In this document: positions 52,301 through 59,784 of the stretch, in pieces
How positions within the stretch are numbered: the first letter of the stretch is position 1
How the letters are laid out: the number at the start of each line of letters is the position of its first letter
Assembly (NCBI RefSeq): GCF_022482365.1
Contig: NZ_JAKVPE010000001.1
Location: 806,001 to 870,000 of the forward strand
Direction: 5' to 3'
Length of the DNA stretch: 64,000 bases
Source: Limosilactobacillus sp.
Lineage (GTDB): Bacteria; Bacillota; Bacilli; Lactobacillales; Lactobacillaceae
The notes under the pieces: generated by a model
What the model was told of the DNA's origin: nothing
The model's database searches: none
What the model saw: only the letters and a program-made list of their open reading frames with translations
Position numbers and translations under genes: made by a program

Positions 52301-53299
52301 CTAAATTTGAGTTAAATGTTGAAAGGCATCTTTAATATAGTAACCCTGGCGAATTTTTTTGCCAACATTAATTGCATTTTTCTTCATAATTGCAAACTCA
52401 TCTTGCGAAATAGAAGCCAATAAATTATCAAGATCCCCAAGCCTGCTAATGGTTTTACCAACTCCATTATTTACTACAAAGTCTGCAATAGCTGCTTGTT
52501 CCCAAACAATAATTGGCAAGCCACTACTTAAATATAACGATGCTTTGTGAGGGGCATTATATCTAAGATATTGGCCGTAGTTACCCGCACACGTATCAAC
52601 CGATACACCATCCCAGATTAAGCCAAAGTTATAATCAAGATGAGCAGGTAATTCAGTTGGCGTGTACTCCCCTTCATATATAACATTCACAGGTAATTTT
52701 TTATCGCAATTTGGCCCAAAAACATGCAATTGATTTTCAATTTTTAATTTGGTTAGAAATTCTGATTTAGTTAAATTACCTGCATAGCAAATCGATGATC
52801 GGTAACTATAATCGGTATTAAAGTCCTGAACATTATGATAATCCCATATTTTTAAGGAAACAATTGGAGCTTGTACCCCTTCTTGAGTCAAGAGACTCTT
52901 CATCTTGTCATTTAATGCTATAAGTCCGTCTGCTTGATCAAGAAATCGGATCTCTTCTTTGCGTTTTTTTTCATGATCAGCATCATTATGAAAACGTAAT
53001 ACCTCCAGATCATGGATCAGCAAAAAGGTTTTAAGACTTTTGTTATGCTTAGCAGCGTTCAACCATAATCTTCGCAATAATGGTTTCCCAGACGGATACT
53101 GAATTAATAGATTTCCATTGAGTGATGACAATCTATACTTTGCAGTTAAAGAGGCATATACTTTACCCCAATTATTGTAAGGGGTATCAATGGCTTTCAC
53201 GCCATCCTGTGTTAAAAAGTAAACTGTATCCTGTTTTGCTTTGCTTCCACCAGTATTCTTCTCACTATCATGCCATGCTAATACATAATTATTAGACAT
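52301..53299 (-). CDS. Galactofuranosyltransferase-like glycosyltransferase (Gtf3/GT113-like)
   Basis: 332 residues, no membrane segments. The sequence follows the pattern of Gtf3-like or galactofuranosyl transferases: early WHDSEKNTGGSKAKQD, LLIQYPSGKPL, TFLLIHDLEVLR, ADGLIALNDKMKSLL, GEYTPTELPAHL, NFGLIWDGVSVDTCAGNYG, YLRYNAPHKASLYLSSGLPI and IVWEQAAIADFVVNNGVG. The presence of UDP-galactopyranose mutase at the window end makes UDP-Galf available, supporting a galactofuranose donor. First gene of the five-gene operon; GAGGAG upstream of the ATG and a promoter about 90 bases before it. A UDP-Glc donor, as for streptococcal Gtf3, is the alternative. Confidence 0.78.
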   Translation of the reverse strand: MSNNYVLAWHDSEKNTGGSKAKQDTVYFLTQDGVKAIDTPYNNWGKVYASLTAKYRLSSLNGNLLIQYPSGKPLLRRLWLNAAKHNKSLKTFLLIHDLEVLRFHNDADHEKKRKEEIRFLDQADGLIALNDKMKSLLTQEGVQAPIVSLKIWDYHNVQDFNTDYSYRSSICYAGNLTKSEFLTKLKIENQLHVFGPNCDKKLPVNVIYEGEYTPTELPAHLDYNFGLIWDGVSVDTCAGNYGQYLRYNAPHKASLYLSSGLPIIVWEQAAIADFVVNNGVGKTISRLGDLDNLLASISQDEFAIMKKNAINVGKKIRQGYYIKDAFQHLTQI

Positions 53300-53390
53300 T
53301 TTTATTTTCTCCTCATTCTAAGTTGTGTCTAACTCAATTAATATTTCTTACTTAAACTTTCATATATTAAAAATGAAGGCTGATTCTAAA

Positions 53391-53419
53391 ATTATATCAG
53401 TTTATATATTTACCAACAA
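53391..53419 (-). promoter_or_regulatory. Promoter of the licD/glycosyltransferase operon
   Basis: On the minus strand TTGTTG (53419-53414), 17-base spacer, TATAAT (53396-53391); 91 bases before the first start codon. Confidence 0.6.
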
Positions 53420-53450
53420 CACATACTATATTCTGCTTTTATGATCTTAA

Positions 53451-53486
53451 AAGTAAAGGAAGCTAAAGCGAACCCTTTAGCTTCCT
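53451..53486 (-). terminator. Terminator of the C39-like gene
   Basis: A perfect 12-bp stem AGGAAGCTAAAG/CTTTAGCTTCCT with a 6-nt loop and T-rich minus-strand tail. Confidence 0.85.
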
Positions 53487-53507
53487 AATTCAAAAAATAT
53501 TTATTGG

Positions 53508-55904
53508 TTAGTTAACAGTAATAGCTTGTCCAGCATATTCACGTGCAAATTGAGCTGTTGTAATCCAAGCCATAGCACCATAATCAAAACTGTTTCTACC
53601 AGAGGAATGACTACCAGACCAGCCATAACATGGATCGTAAACTCTAAGCCAACCATTCCGATATCCAACAATCACCTTGCAGTGGTTCCTATGAGCAAAG
53701 CTTGACTCAAATTGTGAATAACCATAATACTCAACTGGTCGACCAGAATTAACCACATTTATAATATCCTGAACAGAGCTACCCGAGATATTAGTGACTG
53801 ATGAATCAAAATGTCTTGCTAAGTCAACAAGAGAGTTAGGCTGAATTACTATACTGAATCCTGCACCTGTATAGATATTTCCACCCTGTCTCTGCTGTAG
53901 CAGCGCCAAAGCATAAGGAATATTTATGTATTCTTTAGGGCTTAACAACATGGCTAGTGAGAATACAGAACAGCCTTCTGCTACCCATGGAGAGCCAAAC
54001 TGTCCATACCACTTAGGGAACCAAAGTCGTCCAGAATTATCTGCATGATAAGTCCATCCATTAACGTTTACCCATCTGTTCGAATACATGTATGCATTTG
54101 TCGGATCAAAATAATATTCAATTCCATTAATTACATTGTAGCCTTCATCAGCCCATGCATTCGTTGGATCAAAGTAATACCAGTAACCATTTATATTTCG
54201 CCAGCCAGTTAGTGCCCAGGCATTTTGATTATCAAAGTAATACCAGAAGCCGTTAGGTGATTTAAACCATCCCGTTATTGCCCAGGCGTTTGTTGGATCC
54301 AGGTAGAACCAATTACCAGCATTTGACTTAAACCAACCGGTGTTTGCCCAGGTATTTACTGGGTCAAAGTGGTACCAATGACCATTAATCTTTTGCCAGT
54401 CCTTTAAGGCCCAGGCATTTTGATCATCAAAGTAGTACCAGAAGCCATTAGCTGACTTAAACCAACCGGTCTTGGCAGAACCGTCATTATTAAAGTAGAA
54501 CCAGTTAGCTGCTGGTGATTTATACCAGCCAATATTCGCGGCACCTTCATTGCCAAAGTGATACCACTTATTGTTAATCTTCTTCCATTCATTTGCAATA
54601 AAGCGCTGTGCTGCCTTATTGAAATAGTAGACATGGTTGGCAATCGTGTTCAAACCATCGATCAGATTGCTTGTGTCGATATCACCCGTCGTTGAGTTAA
54701 AGGTATAGGTCTTGCCATTAGCGGTAAGTTGGTTTTCCCGCACACCATTACTCTCATTGTAGTACTTCAGAAGGCCATTCGTATCCAGAACCATTCCCTT
54801 GATTTGGTGACCAGAAGTGGTGTCAAAGTAGTAGTGGCTTCCGTTAATCACCGTGTCGCCAGTTGCCATCTGACCGTTCTCAGGATCGAAGTAGTACTCA
54901 CTGCCGTTCAAATTCTGCCAACCGGTGTAGGCCGCACCGTTACCCTGCAGGCCGTACCAGTGACCGTTGATGTACTGCCAGCCGGTCTTCATTGCCCCGT
55001 AGGTACCGTCGTGCTTCTCGTTTAAGTAGTACAGACTCTGGCCGACCTTCTGGAAGCCAACCAGCATCTTGCCGTGATCGTTCGGGTCAAAGTAGTACCA
55101 GTTGCCATCAATCTTTTGCCAACCGGTGTCCGCCCAGGTCTGAGTTGTATCGAAGTGGTACCAGCTATTGTTCAATACCTGCCAACCACGCAACGTCCAG
55201 GCGTTAGTTGGGTCGGCGTAGTACCAACTGCCCGACGTGGTATCGAACCAGCCGGTCTTAGCCTTGCCGTCGTTGTCGAAGTAGTACCAGTTGCCCGCTT
55301 GGGATTCAAACCAACCAGTGTGAGCAGCACCGTTGCTTTCGAAGTAGTACCAACTGTTGTTGACGTTTTGCCAACCAGTCTGCATTGCTCCGTATGTACC
55401 ATTATTTTGCCGGTCATTCAGGTAGTAAGTATTATTGTTAATCTTCTGAATGCCGGTCTCCATAGCTGAGTTCTGCTCATTCATGTAGAACCAGTCATTG
55501 CCAACCTTTTGCCAGCCGGTCTGGGCACTGCCATCCTTGAACTGGTACCAGTTGTTATTAGCACTCTGCCAACCGTTCAGGGTCTGGCCACTGTTGTTCT
55601 TCCAAACGGCATTGCCGGACTGATCCTGCTGCTTGGTGTAGCCATTGATATTCTCTGGAACACTGTCCTTGTCAGTTGAGGTCGTTGCACTCGTATCAGT
55701 GTTTGCCTTAGCAATCGTGACCGTCGTGCCTTCCTCGCTTACTGGTGACTGGACGGTTTGGACCTGGGTGGTCTGAACGTCATCCGCAGCAGTTGAGACC
55801 TGGTCGGCATTAGCACTGGTAGTGGCAACCGCAATCCCCATCGCAGCGACTAATGCCGTCACCCAGAGCTTACCGGCCTTATAAAGCTTCACATGATTCT
55901 TCAT
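53508..55904 (-). CDS. Repeat protein with C39-like cysteine peptidase domain
   Basis: 798 residues. Signal VKLYKAGKLW (KxYKxGKxW type), Thr/Ser/Val linker, about 21 wall-binding repeats. The first half has the same order as the genes at 12223, 16675 and 59785, including an INGYTKQ lead and the non-canonical GHQIKGMVLDTNG...ANGKTYTFNS module. The C-terminal ~160 residues are a papain-like C39_2-type domain: Cys645 in WVAEGCSVFSLAMLL, His741 in RNHCKVIVGYRNGW and Asp757 in RVYDPCYGWSG. Such domains cleave peptides or wall cross-links; the target is unknown. The DNA of the last ~900 bases is AT-rich like the adjacent island, whereas the 5' half is GC-rich, so the catalytic end may have been acquired separately. 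Confidence 0.87.
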   Translation of the reverse strand: MKNHVKLYKAGKLWVTALVAAMGIAVATTSANADQVSTAADDVQTTQVQTVQSPVSEEGTTVTIAKANTDTSATTSTDKDSVPENINGYTKQQDQSGNAVWKNNSGQTLNGWQSANNNWYQFKDGSAQTGWQKVGNDWFYMNEQNSAMETGIQKINNNTYYLNDRQNNGTYGAMQTGWQNVNNSWYYFESNGAAHTGWFESQAGNWYYFDNDGKAKTGWFDTTSGSWYYADPTNAWTLRGWQVLNNSWYHFDTTQTWADTGWQKIDGNWYYFDPNDHGKMLVGFQKVGQSLYYLNEKHDGTYGAMKTGWQYINGHWYGLQGNGAAYTGWQNLNGSEYYFDPENGQMATGDTVINGSHYYFDTTSGHQIKGMVLDTNGLLKYYNESNGVRENQLTANGKTYTFNSTTGDIDTSNLIDGLNTIANHVYYFNKAAQRFIANEWKKINNKWYHFGNEGAANIGWYKSPAANWFYFNNDGSAKTGWFKSANGFWYYFDDQNAWALKDWQKINGHWYHFDPVNTWANTGWFKSNAGNWFYLDPTNAWAITGWFKSPNGFWYYFDNQNAWALTGWRNINGYWYYFDPTNAWADEGYNVINGIEYYFDPTNAYMYSNRWVNVNGWTYHADNSGRLWFPKWYGQFGSPWVAEGCSVFSLAMLLSPKEYINIPYALALLQQRQGGNIYTGAGFSIVIQPNSLVDLARHFDSSVTNISGSSVQDIINVVNSGRPVEYYGYSQFESSFAHRNHCKVIVGYRNGWLRVYDPCYGWSGSHSSGRNSFDYGAMAWITTAQFAREYAGQAITVN

Positions 55905-56082
55905 TACTCTATCCTTCCCAAAAGTTTTTATTCTGTAATCTAACCGTTATGATACTCCGATTTTCGTGCTTTGAAAATATTAACTTAAGGGATTCTTCAC
56001 AGTTTCTTCAACAAGTTATTAAAAGAACTTAAATAGATGTTGATATAGTAGTATTTGACTTATCTACATTAGGAGGATTAAT

Positions 56083-58266
56083 GTGAATCATCACAAACAC
56101 ATCTATTTAGCATCTACTCTAGCATTACTCACCTTTTCCGCCCTTACCTTCGCTGATAATGCTTCGGCTCAGGCGGATATTAACACTAATTCTCAAGCAA
56201 CCATCACTGCTTCTGCAAGCAGCAGTGACGCTAATAATTCAGCAAATTCAGAGCAAATCGCATCTACCAGCGCCGAGGCAGCAACAATCGTTACCAGCAC
56301 GGCCGACACTGCTTCATCAGCAAGTCAACAGTCCACTCCCGCGATCTCATCGGCTGCCCAAAGCACGGTCGTTAATTCAGCAACGAGTACTCCATCTCCA
56401 TCTGCTTCGGCCAGTGATCAAGCGCGGGTTGCAGCAGCATATACTGTTTCAAAGGCTGCCGCCCAAACCGCATACGACGGTACACCGATCATTAATATCG
56501 GTGATTCCCAGTACCCACGGGTAGACGCAGTCGATATCTCCGCCTATCAGGCCGCACTGACTTACGACAATTTCGTTACACTAAAGAATCGCGGGGTCAA
56601 GACGATCATCGTCAAGCTTACGGAAGGAACCAGCTACACGAACCAGTACGCCTGGCAACAGATCAGTAACGCTCGTAAAGCCGGCCTGAATATCCAGGTC
56701 TACCACTACGCCCACTTCGGTAGCTACAGTGCAGCTGTCAGTGAAGCTAACCACCTGGCCGATGTCATGAGCTCCCTTGGACTGGCGGCCACAACCCGAA
56801 TCTACGCGGATATGGAAGACAGTACAACTAAATATTCAGGCGTTGCCAGTGATCTAAACGGCTTCTGGGCCCAGTTAAACAACCGTGGCTACACCAACCA
56901 CGCCGTCTACGCCTCGCTTTCTTACGATGCCACCTACAACGTCAGTTCTACGGTCGGCAAGAGCAAGACCTGGATTGCCCAATACCTTTACAGCCCCTCT
57001 TCTAGCAATTTAATAAATCAGAGCTATGGTGCCTGGCAATTTAATGCGCACGGGACAATTCCTGGCTATAGCGGTGAGCTTGACCTCTCAATCGATTATC
57101 AAAATTTGCTCACCGATACTGGCCAGTGGAGCTACACCAATGGCAAATGGTACTACAGTGTCGGGAGTCAAAATGATACCGGATGGGAAAAGATTAATGG
57201 AAAATGGTATTATTTCAATTCTAATGGCGCCGCACAGACCGGTTGGTTCAAATCTGGCGCTGGTAACTGGTACTACTTTGACCAGAACAACGCCTGGGCA
57301 CTAACTGGCTGGCAAAAGATTAACGGCAATTGGTACTATTTCGATAATCAGAACGCCTGGGCCTTAAAGGGCTGGCAATCCATCAACAATCACTGGTACT
57401 ACTTCGACCCAACCAACACTTGGGCCGACAAGGGCTGGTTCAAATCCGGGGCTGGCAATTGGTATTACTTCGACTGGAACAACGCTTGGGCGCTTACTGG
57501 CTGGCAGGGTATCAATGGCAACTGGTACTACTTTGATCCGACTAATGCCTGGGCACTGACTGGCTGGCAGTACATGTATGACAATTGGCTCTACTTTGAT
57601 CCGACCAATGCCTGGCAGGACAAGGGCTGGGCGAAGATCGACGGCCGCTGGTTCTACTTTGACAACAAGGGCCACATGCTGAAGGGCCTGCAGACCATTA
57701 ACGGTAAGATTTACGACCTGCAGACCGAGCATGACGGCCACTTCGGCGCCATGAAGACCGGCTGGCAGAAGATCAATGGTTTCTGGTACTACTTCAATGG
57801 CGGTGGCGACGCGGCGATTGGCTGGTTCCGCTCCGGTGCTGGCAACTGGTTCTACTTCGACAACAATGGCCAAGCACTGACCAGTTGGCGGGAAATCAAC
57901 AACCGTTGGTACTACTTTGATCCAACCAATGCCTGGGCACTACGAGGCTGGCAATACATGTACAACAACTGGTACTACTTCGATCCCGTTAATGCTTGGC
58001 AATACAAGGGGTGGACAAAGATCAACGATCAGTGGTTCTACCTTGATGACAAGGGGCAACTAAAATCCGGTCTGCAGACCATTGATGGCAAGATTTACTA
58101 CCTAAACCCCAATCATGACGGTTCCTACGGTGCCATGAAGACTGGTTGGCAAACCATCGACGGTCACCAGTACTACTTCGACAGCAATGGTCAGGCAATG
58201 ACCGGCTCGCTGTACATCGGCGGCAAGCTCTATATATTTGATAACACTACTGGACAATTGAAATGA
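56083..58266 (+). CDS. Repeat protein with GH25 lysozyme domain
   Basis: 727 residues from a GTG at 56083, with AGGAGG six bases upstream. The signal peptide (MNHHKHIYLASTLALLTF) shares the HIY motif with the proteins at 20240 and 23302. A Ser/Thr/Ala stalk (~30-140) leads to a GH25 muramidase: Asp151 in AVDISAYQ, KTIIVKLTEGTSYTN, VYHYAHFGS, Asp243 and Glu245 in IYADMED, and GELDLSIDYQ. About 18 repeats fill residues ~350-727. GH25 cuts the MurNAc-GlcNAc bond. Pneumococcal LytC and phage Cpl-1 pair the same enzyme with choline-binding repeats. A block of about 100 residues in the repeat array is nearly the same as one in the oppositely oriented gene at 59785. Confidence 0.92.
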   Translation: MNHHKHIYLASTLALLTFSALTFADNASAQADINTNSQATITASASSSDANNSANSEQIASTSAEAATIVTSTADTASSASQQSTPAISSAAQSTVVNSATSTPSPSASASDQARVAAAYTVSKAAAQTAYDGTPIINIGDSQYPRVDAVDISAYQAALTYDNFVTLKNRGVKTIIVKLTEGTSYTNQYAWQQISNARKAGLNIQVYHYAHFGSYSAAVSEANHLADVMSSLGLAATTRIYADMEDSTTKYSGVASDLNGFWAQLNNRGYTNHAVYASLSYDATYNVSSTVGKSKTWIAQYLYSPSSSNLINQSYGAWQFNAHGTIPGYSGELDLSIDYQNLLTDTGQWSYTNGKWYYSVGSQNDTGWEKINGKWYYFNSNGAAQTGWFKSGAGNWYYFDQNNAWALTGWQKINGNWYYFDNQNAWALKGWQSINNHWYYFDPTNTWADKGWFKSGAGNWYYFDWNNAWALTGWQGINGNWYYFDPTNAWALTGWQYMYDNWLYFDPTNAWQDKGWAKIDGRWFYFDNKGHMLKGLQTINGKIYDLQTEHDGHFGAMKTGWQKINGFWYYFNGGGDAAIGWFRSGAGNWFYFDNNGQALTSWREINNRWYYFDPTNAWALRGWQYMYNNWYYFDPVNAWQYKGWTKINDQWFYLDDKGQLKSGLQTIDGKIYYLNPNHDGSYGAMKTGWQTIDGHQYYFDSNGQAMTGSLYIGGKLYIFDNTTGQLK

Positions 58267-58271
58267 TAAAC

Positions 58272-58313
58272 AAAATCAGCTTATTGCCGTTTAATTGACA
58301 ATAAGCTGATTTT
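58272..58313. terminator. Bidirectional terminator between convergent genes
   Basis: A perfect 15-bp stem AAAATCAGCTTATTG/CAATAAGCTGATTTT with a 12-nt loop. Confidence 0.85.
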
Positions 58314-58328
58314 CCTTTACCAAATGCT

Positions 58329-59714
58329 TTACGCATTATACTTCTTATCCGGTTTACATATAAGGGACAAACTTCCAAATGCACTAATACCACTAGCCAA
58401 AATTATCCAGCCAAGCAAAGCATGATGATCATTCCCAGTTTGCGGTAACCGTTTATTATCCTCATGTGATTTTGAACCAATTATCCTAGTGTCCGTTCCT
58501 GCTGGCAAAATTTTGCTTGCTTGAAATGGACTAACTAATGAGTATTCAGGACTTTTAATATCATTGTTCTTTTGAACCATTGACCCTTGTTTTGCTACCA
58601 CTTGATTGCGCCCAGTTGTAGATGCTTTTTGATCCTTATTAACCGTGGCTGGCCTCTCAACCGTTTCCCCCATTAACACAGCATCCCAGATCCGGTTAAT
58701 CGCAATCCGGTCCGCATCAGAGAAATACTCCTGCCCCGTCTGGTGATTGACGTTATCCAGCCCCTCAAAGTCCCAGGTTACGTACCAGTGATTGGGGCTT
58801 ACCAGCTGAAAGCCCATCGCCACGTGGGTGAACAGGGGGTTCAAGGCGTTAGCAAGGTGCTCATTTGCCCCCTCCAGCTTGCCATTCAAGTCGGTGGCTT
58901 CACCCCAGAGCATGTCCTCCATCCGGTTGAAGAGGTTAACTTCCGCCTCCAGCATCGTGCTGCCGCTCAGTTTGAAGAGGTTCTCCCCCACCGTAAAGCC
59001 GGTCCCGGTCGCGTCCGGTGCAACCGAACGAACGACCTCTTCCGATGGGGTGAGATCGGCTTGGACAATGTATTGGCCATAGGCCGTGTTGCCAGCCGCA
59101 TTCAGGACGGTACGCTCATCCCCGGTGTGATCGTACCCGTAATTGACCCGGGTCCGGTCCACGGCCATCTCACTGATCGCGTTGAACAGCGCCGGCGGAG
59201 TAACCAGATCGTTCGGCGCCTGATAGGCCTGGCCGTGGTAGCTGTACTGGCTTGGAGAGGACTGCCAGATGTGCCGTAGGCTGTTCATCCACCGGTTGGA
59301 ATAGTCGTTCAGCGTCTGCATCTGCTGGGTTGTCAGTTGACCGTTGATCTTCTCAGAATGATCATTCTGCTGGTCATACTGAATAATCCCCGGCGTAAAG
59401 GTTGTCGGCAACTGCTGCTCGCTGCTGACGACGTTGCTGTTGCTATTGAATAGTCCCCGGTCGGGTGTGATGGTCTGATCGACCGCTCCAAGACCGGTTG
59501 CCGCTAGCCGTGTACTGGCGCTCGGTGCCAGCCGACTGACCGCCTGCCCCGCCGGGCTAAGGTCAGTCGACGGCGTCACTGGCTGTGCGGTTACGCTGGC
59601 TGTGACGGCTCCTGAGGCATCATTAGTGCTGACGTCGGCAAGGGCCCCAGCCGGCAGCATCAGCATGAATAAGACGCTGAGGATCAGTACCCTCCGAATT
59701 TGTTTTTTTCTCAT
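58329..59714 (-). CDS. LPxTG-anchored SEC10/PgrA-like surface protein
   Basis: 461 residues; GAGGTTG precedes the ATG. A signal peptide (VLILSVLFMLMLPAGALA) is followed by a CAP/SEC10-like domain related in pattern to the two PgrA-like proteins: LNDYSNRWMNSLRHIW, LFNAISEMAVDRTRVNYG, HTGDERTVLNAAGN, GFTVGENLFKLSG, VNLFNRMEDMLWGE, FTHVAMGFQLVSPNHWYVTW. The C-terminus has a sortase signal: LPQTGN, a hydrophobic helix and KPDKKYNA. It is the only protein in this cluster that uses covalent anchoring instead of repeats. The last ~250 bases are AT-rich compared with the rest, suggesting that the anchor was joined from another source. The function is unknown; a surface interaction role is likely. Confidence 0.82.
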   Translation of the reverse strand: MRKKQIRRVLILSVLFMLMLPAGALADVSTNDASGAVTASVTAQPVTPSTDLSPAGQAVSRLAPSASTRLAATGLGAVDQTITPDRGLFNSNSNVVSSEQQLPTTFTPGIIQYDQQNDHSEKINGQLTTQQMQTLNDYSNRWMNSLRHIWQSSPSQYSYHGQAYQAPNDLVTPPALFNAISEMAVDRTRVNYGYDHTGDERTVLNAAGNTAYGQYIVQADLTPSEEVVRSVAPDATGTGFTVGENLFKLSGSTMLEAEVNLFNRMEDMLWGEATDLNGKLEGANEHLANALNPLFTHVAMGFQLVSPNHWYVTWDFEGLDNVNHQTGQEYFSDADRIAINRIWDAVLMGETVERPATVNKDQKASTTGRNQVVAKQGSMVQKNNDIKSPEYSLVSPFQASKILPAGTDTRIIGSKSHEDNKRLPQTGNDHHALLGWIILASGISAFGSLSLICKPDKKYNA

Positions 59715-59730
59715 AGATTAATCAACCTCA

Positions 59731-59775
59731 AAAAATGGCGATGTTAGAAAGAATTTCTGAACATCGCCATTTGCT
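59731..59775 (-). terminator. Terminator of the M23 gene at 59785
   Basis: A perfect 13-bp stem AAATGGCGATGTT/AACATCGCCATTT with a 14-nt loop and minus-strand T-run. Confidence 0.85.
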
Positions 59776-59784
59776 TAATTATTA

